A DNA stretch of 64,000 nt, taken from NCBI RefSeq assembly GCF_900099645.1, contig NZ_FMTL01000002.1:188334-252333 (forward strand), given 5' to 3'. The DNA is from Pseudomonas peli (GTDB lineage: Bacteria > Pseudomonadota > Gammaproteobacteria > Pseudomonadales > Pseudomonadaceae). This document shows, piece by piece, positions 8,669 to 17,317 of the stretch. Each line of letters starts with the position of its first letter. The stretch's first letter is position 1. A program made the position numbers and the translations under genes. Under the pieces are notes generated by a model, which was not told where the DNA came from, did no database searches, and saw only the letters and a program-made list of their open reading frames with translations.

Positions 8669-9463
8669 ATGACCACTTTGACCACCGCACCTACGCCCGA
8701 CCTGATTGCCAAGCGTTCCTGGCTGCAGCTGATCGGCTGGGGGCTGTTCTTCGTTGTGTTGGCCTGGTCCTGGCAGGGCGCGGAAATGAATCCGCTGGCG
8801 CTGATCCGCGACTCCAGCAACATGGCGACATTTGCCGCGGACTTCTTTCCGCCCGATTTCAGCGACTGGGAGCTGTACCTCAAGGAAATGATCGTCACCG
8901 TGCAGATCGCCCTGTGGGGCACGGTGCTGGCGATTGTTCTGGCTATTCCGCTGGGCATTCTCTGCTCGGAAAACATCGTGCCGTGGTGGGTCTACCAGCC
9001 GATCCGCCGGGTGATGGACGCCTGCCGTTCAATCAATGAAATGGTCTTCGCCATGCTGTTTGTGGTGGCGGTTGGCCTGGGTCCATTCGCCGGGGTGTTG
9101 GCGCTGTTTATCGGCACCACCGGGGTGCTGGCCAAACTGTTTGCCGAGGCGGTCGAGGCCATCGATCCCGGCCCGGTTGAGGGCGTACGTGCCACCGGCG
9201 CCAGCGCGCTGCAGGAAGTTATCTACGGGGTGATTCCGCAGGTTCTGCCGCTGTGGATTTCCTACTCGCTGTACCGCTTCGAATCCAACGTGCGCTCGGC
9301 AACCGTCGTCGGCATGGTCGGCGCCGGTGGCATCGGGGTGATTCTCTGGGAAGCGATTCGCGGCTTCCAGTTCGCCCAGACCTGCGCCCTGCTGATCGTG
9401 ATCATCCTGGTGGTCAGCCTGCTGGACATCATTTCGCAGCGCCTGCGTAAACAATTTATCTGA
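8669..9463 (+). CDS. phnE: Phosphonate ABC transporter permease PhnE
   Basis: A 264-residue inner-membrane permease. The ATG at 8669 is preferred over an in-frame TTG at 8651. About six hydrophobic segments are visible. The cytoplasmic EAA loop reads [25 protein letters not shown] in part, and the [15 protein letters not shown] motif is typical of PhnE. It pairs with PhnC and PhnD for phosphonate uptake. Confidence 0.95.
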   Translation: MTTLTTAPTPDLIAKRSWLQLIGWGLFFVVLAWSWQGAEMNPLALIRDSSNMATFAADFFPPDFSDWELYLKEMIVTVQIALWGTVLAIVLAIPLGILCSENIVPWWVYQPIRRVMDACRSINEMVFAMLFVVAVGLGPFAGVLALFIGTTGVLAKLFAEAVEAIDPGPVEGVRATGASALQEVIYGVIPQVLPLWISYSLYRFESNVRSATVVGMVGAGGIGVILWEAIRGFQFAQTCALLIVIILVVSLLDIISQRLRKQFI

Positions 9464-9471
9464 CGGAGAAC

Positions 9472-9489
9472 GGGCATCTGCGGATGCCC
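9472..9489 (+). other. Hairpin just upstream of phnF
   Basis: A 7-bp stem GGGCATC/GATGCCC with loop TGCG, followed by TTAATT, lies 11 bases before the phnF ATG. phnF lacks a clear Shine-Dalgarno sequence, so this fold may lower phnF translation or act as a weak attenuator. The role is inferred only from position. Confidence 0.4.
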
Positions 9490-9499
9490 TTAATTAGCC

Positions 9500-10204
9500 A
9501 TGCACTTGTCTAGACAACCTGAGCCGCTGTACCGCGAACTGGCTGCCGTGCTGCGCGATGAGCTGCAGCGCATGAGCCCTGGCGATTACCTGCCGGCCGA
9601 GGTGCAGTTGGCCGCGCGTTTTGCCGTCAACCGCCACACCCTGCGCCGCGCGGTGGATGAGCTGGTGCTCGAAGGCCGCCTGCTGCGCCAGCAGGGCAAG
9701 GGCACACGGGTGTTGGCCAAGCCGCTGATTTATCCGATGCAGGCTGGCAGTGCCTACAGCGCTTCGCTTTCGGCGCTTGGTCACAAGGTCGAAGCGCAGC
9801 TGCTAGAAAGCCGCCTGCGCCCGGCCGGTTGCGAGGAGCGTGAGTACCTGCAACTGCCCAGTGGTGCGCAACTGCTGGAGCTGAGCACCCTGCGCCTGAT
9901 TGAAGGCCAGCCGGTCAGCTTGATTCGGCATGCCTTCAGCACCGAATACGCCGAGCTGCTGGCCGACTACCAGGGCGGCTCGCTGCGCCAGTACCTCAGC
10001 CTGCGCGGCCTGCCATTGACCCGCACCTTCAGCCTGATCGGTGCGCGCCTGCCCAGCCGTGATGAGGCCGCGCGGCTGTTGATGCCCAAGCATGCGCCGC
10101 TGCTTAGCGTGCAAACCCTTTCCCGCAATCTGGCCGGACGGCCGGTGGAGCTGTCGTTGTCGACCAGCCGCGCCGACCGCTTCCAGTACCAGCTCGCCCT
10201 TTGA
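9500..10204 (+). CDS. phnF: GntR-family regulator PhnF
   Basis: A 234-residue repressor-type protein. The N-terminal winged helix (PLYRELAAVLRDELQRM, AARFAVNRHTLRRAVDELVLEGRLLRQQGKGT) is followed by a UTRA ligand-binding domain (STLRLIEGQPVSLIRHAF). It sits inside the phn operon between phnE and phnG, the usual place. The start lacks a good ribosome binding site. Homologues control phosphonate genes; ligand unknown. Confidence 0.93.
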   Translation: MHLSRQPEPLYRELAAVLRDELQRMSPGDYLPAEVQLAARFAVNRHTLRRAVDELVLEGRLLRQQGKGTRVLAKPLIYPMQAGSAYSASLSALGHKVEAQLLESRLRPAGCEEREYLQLPSGAQLLELSTLRLIEGQPVSLIRHAFSTEYAELLADYQGGSLRQYLSLRGLPLTRTFSLIGARLPSRDEAARLLMPKHAPLLSVQTLSRNLAGRPVELSLSTSRADRFQYQLAL

Positions 10205-10217
10205 TGGAGGCTCGTTG

Positions 10218-10694
10218 ATGAACCGCGCACGACCGCAAAGCAACCTGCTGCACAGCGATCCGCAGATCGCCATTCGCCAGCGCTGGATGGGTGTACTCGC
10301 CCGCGCCGGTGGCCAACTGGCGACCTACGAGTCGGCGTTGAAGGAAGCCGACTACCGCCTGATCCGCGCCCCGGAAATTGGCATGACCCTGGTACGTGGG
10401 CGTATGGGCGGCACCGGCAGCCCGTTCAACCTCGGCGAGATGAGCGTGACCCGCTGCGTGGTGCGCCTCGCTGATGGTCGCACCGGTTACAGCTATGTGG
10501 CCGGGCGCGACAAGCAGCATGCCGAACTGGCGGCTCTGGCCGACGCGCATTTGCAGGGCAGTGAACAGCCGCACTGGCTAAGCCGGCTGATCGAACCCCT
10601 TGCGGCTGCACAGCACGCCCAACAGGCGGCCAAGGCTGCCGAAACCGCCACCACTCAGGTGGAATTTTTTACCTTGGTCAGAGGAGAAGACTGA
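10218..10694 (+). CDS. phnG: C-P lyase core subunit PhnG
   Basis: A 158-residue protein starting at 10218 behind GGAGG. It contains VRGRMGGTGSPFNLGEMSVTRC, the typical PhnG core. With PhnH, PhnI and PhnJ it forms the C-P lyase core complex. With PhnI and PhnL it participates in making the ribose-triphosphate phosphonate intermediate. Its stop overlaps the phnH start by one base (TGATG). Confidence 0.95.
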   Translation: MNRARPQSNLLHSDPQIAIRQRWMGVLARAGGQLATYESALKEADYRLIRAPEIGMTLVRGRMGGTGSPFNLGEMSVTRCVVRLADGRTGYSYVAGRDKQHAELAALADAHLQGSEQPHWLSRLIEPLAAAQHAQQAAKAAETATTQVEFFTLVRGED

Positions 10695-11305
10695 TGAACG
10701 CGGCGAATAGCTCGCAATGGCTGCAACCGGCCTTCAATGACCCGGTGCTGGATGCGCAGACCAGCTTTCGCAGCGCCCTCAAGGCGCTGGCTGAGCCAGG
10801 CCTGATACAACCGCTTAACCGCGCCCTGGCCCTGGAAAACCTGCAACCGGCTACTTATGCCCTGTGCCTGGCGTTTCTCGATGGCGACACGCCGCTGTGG
10901 CTGGCGCCGCGTTTCGACACCCCAGCGATCCGCGCCAACCTGGCCTTTCACTGCGGCTGCCCGATTGTTGCCGAACGCGAACTGGCGCTGTTTGCCCTGC
11001 TCGATGAAAGCGAGCTGACGGACCTGTCGGATTTCGACAATGGCAGCGAGCGCTACCCGGACCAGTCCTGCACCCTGCTGATCCAACTCGACGCCCTCAG
11101 TAATGGCGCAGCCCTTCGCTGGCGTGGGCCGGGCATCAAGGACGTACGCAGCGTCGAGTTGCCGCTGCCGGCGGTGTTCTGGCAGCAGCGCCAGGCACGC
11201 AGTGCGTTTCCCCGTGGCCTGGATGCCTTCTTCGCCGCTGGTGAGCAGGTCATCGGCCTGCCGCGCAGCACCCGTGTGCTGCTCAATGCCGAGGAGGCTG
11301 CCTGA
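10694..11305 (+). CDS. phnH: C-P lyase core subunit PhnH
   Basis: A 203-residue subunit of the PhnGHIJ complex. Family stretches include FRSALKALAEPG near the start, FHCGCPI in the middle, and RGPGIKDVRS toward the C-terminus. It is translationally coupled at both ends through TGATG overlaps with phnG and phnI. The structural role in the complex is known; no catalytic motif is expected. Confidence 0.95.
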   Translation: MNAANSSQWLQPAFNDPVLDAQTSFRSALKALAEPGLIQPLNRALALENLQPATYALCLAFLDGDTPLWLAPRFDTPAIRANLAFHCGCPIVAERELALFALLDESELTDLSDFDNGSERYPDQSCTLLIQLDALSNGAALRWRGPGIKDVRSVELPLPAVFWQQRQARSAFPRGLDAFFAAGEQVIGLPRSTRVLLNAEEAA

Positions 11306-12396
11306 TGTACGTCGCGGTTAAAGGTGGCGAACGCGCCATCGACAATGCCCATTTACTGCTGGCGAAAAAGCGCCGTGGTGATACTTCCATACCTGAACTC
11401 AGTGTCGAGCAGGTGCGCGAGCAGATGCCGCTGGCCGTCGCCCGCGTGATGAGCGAAGGCTCGCTGTACGACCCGCAACTGGCAGCACTGGCGATCAAGC
11501 AGGCGGCCGGTGACCTGATGGAGGCGATCTTCCTGCTACGCGCCTACCGCACCACGCTGCCGCGCTTTGGTGTAAGCGCCGCGCTGGACACCACGCAGAT
11601 GCAGCTGAGCCGGCGCATTTCGGCAACCTTCAAGGACCTGCCCGGCGGCCAGCTGCTCGGCCCGACTTTCGACTACAGCCACCGCCTGCTGGATTTTGCC
11701 CTGCTGGCCGAGGGCGAACAGCCGGGGCCGCAGATTGATCCGCAGGCTGAACTGTCGCCGTGCCCACGGGTGCTGGATTTTCTCGCCGACGAAGGCCTGA
11801 TGGCCCGCGAGGCGGATGACGGCGCCGCCGTGCCGGATATCACCCGCGAGCCGCTGGATTTTCCCGCCAGCCGCGCCCAGCGCCTGCAGGCACTGGCCCG
11901 TGGTGATGAAGGCTTCTTATTGGCGCTGGGTTATTCCACCCAGCGCGGCTACGGCCGTAATCACCCCTTTGCCGGGGAGATTCGTATTGGCGAGGTCGAG
12001 GTCTGGCTGGAGCCGGAAGAACTCGGCTTTGCCGTGCCGCTGGGCGATATCGAAGTCACCGAGTGCGAGATGGTCAACCAGTTCGTTGGTGAGAGTGCCG
12101 AGCAGGCGCAGTTCACCCGTGGCTACGGTCTGGCCTTCGGCTATGCCGAGCGCAAGGCAATGGGCATGGCCCTGGTTGACCGTTCGCTGCGTGCGGGGGA
12201 GTACAACGAAGAGGTCGACGGTCCGGCGCAGCAGGAAGAGTTCGTGCTGATGCACTGCGACAACGTCGAGGCCGCCGGCTTCGTCTCGCACCTGAAATTG
12301 CCGCACTACGTCGACTTCCAATCCGAGCTGGAGCTGATCCGCAAACTGCGCAAGCAGGCCAGCGAACAGCCCGCCGCCGAGGAGCAACGCGCATGA
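11305..12396 (+). CDS. phnI: C-P lyase core subunit PhnI
   Basis: A 363-residue protein that provides the nucleosidase/transferase activity attaching phosphonate to ribose with PhnG and PhnL. It begins MYVAVKGGERAIDNAH, a highly conserved PhnI start, and keeps GYSTQRGYGRNHPFAGEIR and GLAFGYAERKAMGMALVDR. The Glu-rich C-terminus runs into phnJ through an ATGA overlap. Length matches the family. Confidence 0.96.
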   Translation: MYVAVKGGERAIDNAHLLLAKKRRGDTSIPELSVEQVREQMPLAVARVMSEGSLYDPQLAALAIKQAAGDLMEAIFLLRAYRTTLPRFGVSAALDTTQMQLSRRISATFKDLPGGQLLGPTFDYSHRLLDFALLAEGEQPGPQIDPQAELSPCPRVLDFLADEGLMAREADDGAAVPDITREPLDFPASRAQRLQALARGDEGFLLALGYSTQRGYGRNHPFAGEIRIGEVEVWLEPEELGFAVPLGDIEVTECEMVNQFVGESAEQAQFTRGYGLAFGYAERKAMGMALVDRSLRAGEYNEEVDGPAQQEEFVLMHCDNVEAAGFVSHLKLPHYVDFQSELELIRKLRKQASEQPAAEEQRA

Positions 12397-13271
12397 ATGC
12401 CCAGGCCCAAACACAGTACGCAACTGAGGTCGGCTACAACTTTGCCTACCTCGATGAGCAAACCAAAAGAATGATCCGCCGTGGCCTGCTCAAGGCTGTC
12501 GCGGTTCCCGGTTATCAGGTGCCGTTCGGTGGCCGCGAGATGCCGCTGCCCTATGGCTGGGGCACTGGTGGCATGCAACTGACGGCGGCGATTCTCGGTG
12601 CCGATGACGTGCTCAAGGTGATCGACCAAGGCGCAGATGACACCACCAACGCAGTGTCGATCCGCCGCTTTTTTGCCCGCACTGCCGGCGTCAAAACCAC
12701 CACCCGCACCCCAGAGGCGACAGTGATTCAGACCCGTCACCGGATTCCGGAAACTGCGCTGAGTGGCGATCAGATCATGGTCTATCAGGTGCCGATCCCT
12801 GAGCCGCTGCGCTTTATCGAGCCCTCGGAAACCGAAACCCGCACCATGCATGCGCTGGAAGATTACGGCGTGATGCACGTGAAGCTGTACGAGGACATCG
12901 CCACCTTCGGCCATATCGCCACCAGCTACGCCTACCCGGTGACGGTGGATGAGCGCTACGTGATGGACCCCTCGCCGATCCCCAAATTCGACAACCCCAA
13001 GCTGCACATGAGCCCGGCGCTGATGCTGTTCGGCGCTGGCCGCGAGAAGCGCCTGTATGCAGTGCCGCCGTTTACTCGGGTGGTCAGCCTGGATTTTGCC
13101 GATCACCCGTTCGAGATCCAGCGTTGGGACGAATGCTGCGCCTTCTGTGGCAGCCAGGATTCCTACCTCGACGAGCTGATTGTCGACGACGCCGGGACCA
13201 AGCGCTTCGTCTGCTCTGACACCGATTACTGCATGCAACGCCGTGACCTTGAAGAGGAGGGCGAGCAATGA
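12393..13271 (+). CDS. phnJ: C-P lyase PhnJ, radical SAM enzyme
   Basis: A 292-residue enzyme that cleaves the carbon-phosphorus bond of ribose-1-phosphonate-5-phosphate to give a hydrocarbon and cyclic phosphate. The C-terminal cysteines C249, C252, C274 and C280 reproduce the family pattern Cx2Cx21Cx5C, which binds the 4Fe-4S cluster and supplies the thiyl radical site. The start overlaps phnI (ATGA) and the stop overlaps phnK (ATGA), so production is tightly coupled. Confidence 0.97.
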   Translation: MNAQAQTQYATEVGYNFAYLDEQTKRMIRRGLLKAVAVPGYQVPFGGREMPLPYGWGTGGMQLTAAILGADDVLKVIDQGADDTTNAVSIRRFFARTAGVKTTTRTPEATVIQTRHRIPETALSGDQIMVYQVPIPEPLRFIEPSETETRTMHALEDYGVMHVKLYEDIATFGHIATSYAYPVTVDERYVMDPSPIPKFDNPKLHMSPALMLFGAGREKRLYAVPPFTRVVSLDFADHPFEIQRWDECCAFCGSQDSYLDELIVDDAGTKRFVCSDTDYCMQRRDLEEEGEQ

Positions 13272-14077
13272 GTGCTGCCGAGAAAATGCACCTGCACACC
13301 GACACGGCGCAGCCGCTGTTCAGCGTGCGCGATCTGACCCGCTTGTACGGCCTGGAGAAAGGCTGTCAGGGCGTGTCGTTCGATCTGTATCCGGGCGAAG
13401 TGCTGGGCATTGTCGGCGAGTCTGGCTCGGGCAAGTCGACCCTGCTTAGCCTGCTTTCCGGGCGCTGCCCGCCGGATCGCGGTTCAGTCAGTTATCGCGA
13501 TACGGCCGGCAACTGGGTCGATCTATACAGCGCCAGCGAGGCGCAGCGGCGCACGCTGCTGCGTACCGAGTGGGGCTTTGTCGAGCAGAACCCGCGTGAC
13601 GGGCTGCGCATGGGCGTGTCGGCCGGGGCCAATATCGGCGAGCGGCTGATGGCCCAGGGTGTGCGCCATTACGGCGAACTGCGCGCGGCTGGCATCGACT
13701 GGCTGAAACAGGTGGAGATCGACCCGCTGCGCATCGACGACCTGCCGCGCACCTTCTCCGGTGGCATGCAGCAGCGCTTGCAGATCGCCCGAAACCTGGT
13801 TTCCAGCCCACGGCTGATCTTTATGGACGAGCCCACCGGCGGCCTCGATGTATCGGTGCAGGCGCGTCTGCTCGACCTGTTGCGCGGCCTGGTGCGCGAG
13901 CTGGACCTGGCGGTGGTGATCGTCACCCACGACCTGGCGGTGGCGCGTCTGCTGGCGGACCGGCTGATGGTGATGCGCCGCTCCCATGTGGTCGAGGCCG
14001 GTCTCACCGACCAGATTCTCGATGACCCGCAGCATCCCTATTCGCAGTTGCTGGTGTCGTCTGTCCTGCAGCCCTGA
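13268..14077 (+). CDS. phnK: C-P lyase ABC-type protein PhnK
   Basis: A 269-residue ABC ATPase that docks on the core lyase rather than on a transporter. Walker A GESGSGKST is at 50-58, the signature is FSGGMQQRLQ, and Walker B is LIFMDEPTGGLD. It resembles oligopeptide-type ATPases, as known for PhnK. It overlaps phnJ by four bases. Confidence 0.95.
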   Translation: MSAAEKMHLHTDTAQPLFSVRDLTRLYGLEKGCQGVSFDLYPGEVLGIVGESGSGKSTLLSLLSGRCPPDRGSVSYRDTAGNWVDLYSASEAQRRTLLRTEWGFVEQNPRDGLRMGVSAGANIGERLMAQGVRHYGELRAAGIDWLKQVEIDPLRIDDLPRTFSGGMQQRLQIARNLVSSPRLIFMDEPTGGLDVSVQARLLDLLRGLVRELDLAVVIVTHDLAVARLLADRLMVMRRSHVVEAGLTDQILDDPQHPYSQLLVSSVLQP

Positions 14078-14129
14078 CGTGTGTGCAGCCCCGATTGCAT
14101 GCGGGCTGCCGGTCAATATGAGGTCAATC

Positions 14130-14843
14130 ATGAATACGCTTATCGAGGTCTCCGGCCTCAGCAAGACCTTCACCCTGCATCAGCAGCACGGCGTGGTGCT
14201 GAATGTGTTGAGCGGGCTGCATTTCAGCGTGCGCGCCGGCGAGTGCCTGGTGCTGCATGGCCAATCCGGTGCCGGCAAGTCAACCTTGCTGCGCACCCTG
14301 TACGGCAATTACCTGGCCGCTGGCGGCAGCATTCGCGTGCTGCACAACGGCGAATGGGTCGAGCTGGTCGGTGCCGAACCGCGCCAGGTGCTGGCGGTAC
14401 GCCGGCAGACCCTGGGCTATGTCAGCCAGTTTCTGCGGGTGATTCCCCGTGTTGCCACCCTGGACGTGGTGATGGAGCCGGCCCTGGCCCGTGGCTGGAG
14501 CAAAGCGGATGCCGAGGCTCGGGCGAAAAGCCTGCTCAGCCGCCTGAATATCCCCCAGGCCTTGTGGCAACTCGCCCCCGGCACCTTCTCGGGCGGCGAG
14601 CAGCAGCGGGTGAATATTGCCAGCGGCTTTATGGTCGCCTGGCCGTTGATGCTGCTGGATGAACCCACTGCCTCCCTAGACGACGCCAACCGCCAGGTGG
14701 TGCTGGAACTGATCGATGAAGCCAAGGCCGCCGGTAGCGCGCTGATCGGCATCTTCCACGACCGCGCCGCCCGTGAGGCGGTGGCGGATCGTTACCTTGA
14801 TATGAGCGCTGCGGCGCAGCAGGAGTACGTATATGCCGGTTGA
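14130..14843 (+). CDS. phnL: C-P lyase ABC-type protein PhnL
   Basis: A 237-residue ABC protein. Walker A GQSGAGKST is at 44-52, the signature is FSGGEQQRVN, and Walker B is LMLLDEPTASLDD. The start at 14130 (MNTLIEVSGLSKTF) is chosen over an upstream ATG that would add 48 unrelated residues. There is a 52-base gap after phnK, the largest between the lyase genes. Its end overlaps phnM by 11 bases. Confidence 0.95.
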   Translation: MNTLIEVSGLSKTFTLHQQHGVVLNVLSGLHFSVRAGECLVLHGQSGAGKSTLLRTLYGNYLAAGGSIRVLHNGEWVELVGAEPRQVLAVRRQTLGYVSQFLRVIPRVATLDVVMEPALARGWSKADAEARAKSLLSRLNIPQALWQLAPGTFSGGEQQRVNIASGFMVAWPLMLLDEPTASLDDANRQVVLELIDEAKAAGSALIGIFHDRAAREAVADRYLDMSAAAQQEYVYAG

Positions 14844-15978
14844 ACAGATTCTTACCAACGCGCGGATCATCACCGCCGAGCAGGAGTTTGTCGGCACCCT
14901 GGTGCTGCGCGACGGGCTGATTGCCCAGGTAGAAGAGGGCGTTAGCGGCTTGCCCCAGGCGCAGAACTTGAACGGTGATTACCTGCTGCCCGGCCTGGTC
15001 GAGCTGCACACGGACAACCTGGAAAAATACATGAGCCCTCGGCCGGGGGTGGATTGGCCATCGGCTTCGGCGGTTCTGACCCACGATGCGCAGATCGCTT
15101 CGGCGGGCATCACCACGGTGTTCGATGCCCTGGCGATTGGCGACGTCAACCCGCGCGGCAAACGCATGCAGCAACTGCCGGCGATGCTCGAAGCGATTGC
15201 TTCAGCCGCAGCGGCCGGGCATATGCGCGCCGATCACCGCCTGCACCTGCGCTGCGAGGTCTGCCATCCGGAGACCCTCGCGGTGTTTCGCGATCTGGTC
15301 GAGCATCCGCTGGTACAACTGGTCTCGGTGATGGACCACGCGCCGGGCCAGCGCCAGTTCGCCAAGGAAGACAAATATCGCGAGTACTACATGGGCAAGT
15401 ACCACCTCAGCGAAGCGGAGATGGAGGCCTTTATCGTCGAGCAAGTGGGTAACTCGCGGCAGTACAGCGACCGTCAGCGCCGCAGCATTGTGGCCGACTG
15501 CCAGGCCCGTGGTATTTCTGTGGCCAGCCACGATGACGCCACGCTGGCCCATGTGCAGGAGTCGGCGGGTTTCGGCATGTCCATCGCCGAATTTCCCACC
15601 ACCCTGGAGGCCGCCAAGGCCAGCCATGAGCTGGGCCTAAAGGTGCTAATGGGCGCGCCGAATATCGTGCGCGGCGGTTCGCACTCCGGCAATATCGCCG
15701 CCGCTGAACTGGCTCAGCAGGGTGTGCTGGATATCCTCTCCAGCGACTACTACCCGGCCAGCCTGCTGCAGTCCGCTTTGCTGCTGGCCTGGCAGGACAA
15801 CGGCTATGATCTGCCGCGAGCGATTGCCACCGTCAGTCGCGTGCCGGCACAGGCGGCGGGGCTGCATGATCGCGGCGAAATCCGCGTCGGCCTGCGTGCC
15901 GACCTGGTGCAGGCGCAGGTGCATGCGGGCCAGGCGGTGATCCAGCAAGTCTGGCGACAAGCGAAAAGGGTGTTCTGA
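14833..15978 (+). CDS. phnM: Ribose-triphosphate phosphonate diphosphatase PhnM
   Basis: A 381-residue amidohydrolase-fold enzyme that removes diphosphate from the alkylphosphonate ribose triphosphate. The metal-site motif LVELHTDNLEKYMSPRP begins near residue 55, and later conserved segments include VMDHAPGQRQF, ASHDDAT and GAPNIVRGGSHSGN. AGGAG lies upstream of the ATG. It is coupled to phnL and phnN. Confidence 0.96.
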   Translation: MPVEQILTNARIITAEQEFVGTLVLRDGLIAQVEEGVSGLPQAQNLNGDYLLPGLVELHTDNLEKYMSPRPGVDWPSASAVLTHDAQIASAGITTVFDALAIGDVNPRGKRMQQLPAMLEAIASAAAAGHMRADHRLHLRCEVCHPETLAVFRDLVEHPLVQLVSVMDHAPGQRQFAKEDKYREYYMGKYHLSEAEMEAFIVEQVGNSRQYSDRQRRSIVADCQARGISVASHDDATLAHVQESAGFGMSIAEFPTTLEAAKASHELGLKVLMGAPNIVRGGSHSGNIAAAELAQQGVLDILSSDYYPASLLQSALLLAWQDNGYDLPRAIATVSRVPAQAAGLHDRGEIRVGLRADLVQAQVHAGQAVIQQVWRQAKRVF

Positions 15979-16562
15979 TGAGTGGCCGGTTGATCTATCT
16001 GATGGGGCCTTCGGGATCGGGCAAGGACAGCCTGTTGAATGCCGCGCGCGAGCGCCTGGCTGAACGTGGTTGTCTGATCGCCCGCCGGGTGATCACTCGC
16101 TCGGCGGAAGCGGTGGGCGAGGACGCCATCGGTGTGTCGCCGGCCGAGTTCGACCAGCAGGAAGCCGCCGGCGCCTTTGCTCTGAGTTGGCGCGCCAACG
16201 GCCTGGCCTATGGCATCCCACGGCAGATCGATGACTGGCTGGCGGCGGGGCAGGACGTGCTGGTGAATGGTTCGCGCGGCTATTTGCTTAAGGCGCGCGA
16301 GCGTTATCCCGAACTGCTGGCGATTCTCCTGCAGGTGGATGAAGCGGCCCTACGCCAGCGCCTGCACGCGCGCGGACGGGAAAGCGCGGAGCAGATTGAG
16401 GCCCGCCTGGCGCGTAGCCGCGAACTGCAACTTCCTTCTGCCTCGGTGGCAGGGGATAGCGACGAAGGCGAATCGCAATACCTACTCAACAACTCCGGAC
16501 CACTCGACCAAACCGTCACCCAGTTGCTGCAACTGCTTAGCGATGCGCGCGCATGCGCCTGA
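15978..16562 (+). CDS. phnN: Ribose 1,5-bisphosphokinase PhnN
   Basis: A 194-residue kinase converting ribose 1,5-bisphosphate to PRPP, so the sugar can be recycled after C-P cleavage. The P-loop GPSGSGKDS is at residues 10-18, and RRVITRSA follows as in guanylate-kinase-like folds. It starts in a TGATG overlap with phnM and overlaps phnP by 10 bases. Confidence 0.94.
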   Translation: MSGRLIYLMGPSGSGKDSLLNAARERLAERGCLIARRVITRSAEAVGEDAIGVSPAEFDQQEAAGAFALSWRANGLAYGIPRQIDDWLAAGQDVLVNGSRGYLLKARERYPELLAILLQVDEAALRQRLHARGRESAEQIEARLARSRELQLPSASVAGDSDEGESQYLLNNSGPLDQTVTQLLQLLSDARACA

Positions 16563-17317
16563 CCCTGCTCGGCACCGGCGATGCCCGTCAGGTGCCGGTG
16601 TACAACTGCAGCTGCGCGGCCTGCGACAGCGCACGTCTGAATCCTGCACGTCGTCGTGGACCCTGTTGCGCGCTGATTGAATGCGGCGCGCAGCGCTGGC
16701 TGATCGACTCGGGCCTGAGCGATCTGTGTGAGCGCTTCCCGCCCCATAGCCTGAGCGGCATTCTGCAAACCCATTACCACGCTGATCACGCCCAGGGTTT
16801 GCTGCACCTGCGCTGGGGCCAGGGGCTGATTATTCCGGTGCATGGCCCGGATGATCCCGAAGGGTTAGCCGACCTGTACAAACACCCCGGTATTCTCGAT
16901 TTCAGCCAGCCGTTTGCCGCCTTCGAGCGGCGGCAGCTGGGTGAGTTAAGCGTGACGGCGCTGCCGCTTAATCACTCGAAACCGACATTTGGTTATCTAC
17001 TGCAAGGCTTAACGGCGAGTGGTGAACAGCGGCGTATCGCCTATCTGACAGACACCCTCGGCGTGCCGGACGCCAGCGCCGAGGTGCTGCGCCAGCAGCC
17101 GCTGGATCTGCTGGTGTTGGACTGCTCCACCGCGCCGCAACCCATCGCCCCGCGCAACCACAACGACCTGACCCGCGCGCTGGAAGTGGCCCTGCAGTTG
17201 CAACCGAGAGAAACCGTGCTGACCCATATCGGCCATAGCTTCGACGCCTGGCTGCTGGAACACCCCGATGCCTTGCCTGCGGGGGTTAGCCTGGCCTGCG
17301 ATGGGCGAGTGTTATGA
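16553..17317 (+). CDS. phnP: Phosphoribosyl cyclic phosphodiesterase PhnP
   Basis: A 254-residue metallo-beta-lactamase-fold enzyme opening 5-phosphoribosyl 1,2-cyclic phosphate to ribose 1,5-bisphosphate. The metal motif THYHADH has H74, H76, D78 and H79. Cysteines C19, C21, C24 and a CC pair near 38 fit the structural zinc of the family. Other conserved segments are LNHSKPTFGYL, YLTDTLG and LTHIGHSFD. It is coupled to the MFS gene downstream. Confidence 0.95.
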   Translation: MRLTLLGTGDARQVPVYNCSCAACDSARLNPARRRGPCCALIECGAQRWLIDSGLSDLCERFPPHSLSGILQTHYHADHAQGLLHLRWGQGLIIPVHGPDDPEGLADLYKHPGILDFSQPFAAFERRQLGELSVTALPLNHSKPTFGYLLQGLTASGEQRRIAYLTDTLGVPDASAEVLRQQPLDLLVLDCSTAPQPIAPRNHNDLTRALEVALQLQPRETVLTHIGHSFDAWLLEHPDALPAGVSLACDGRVL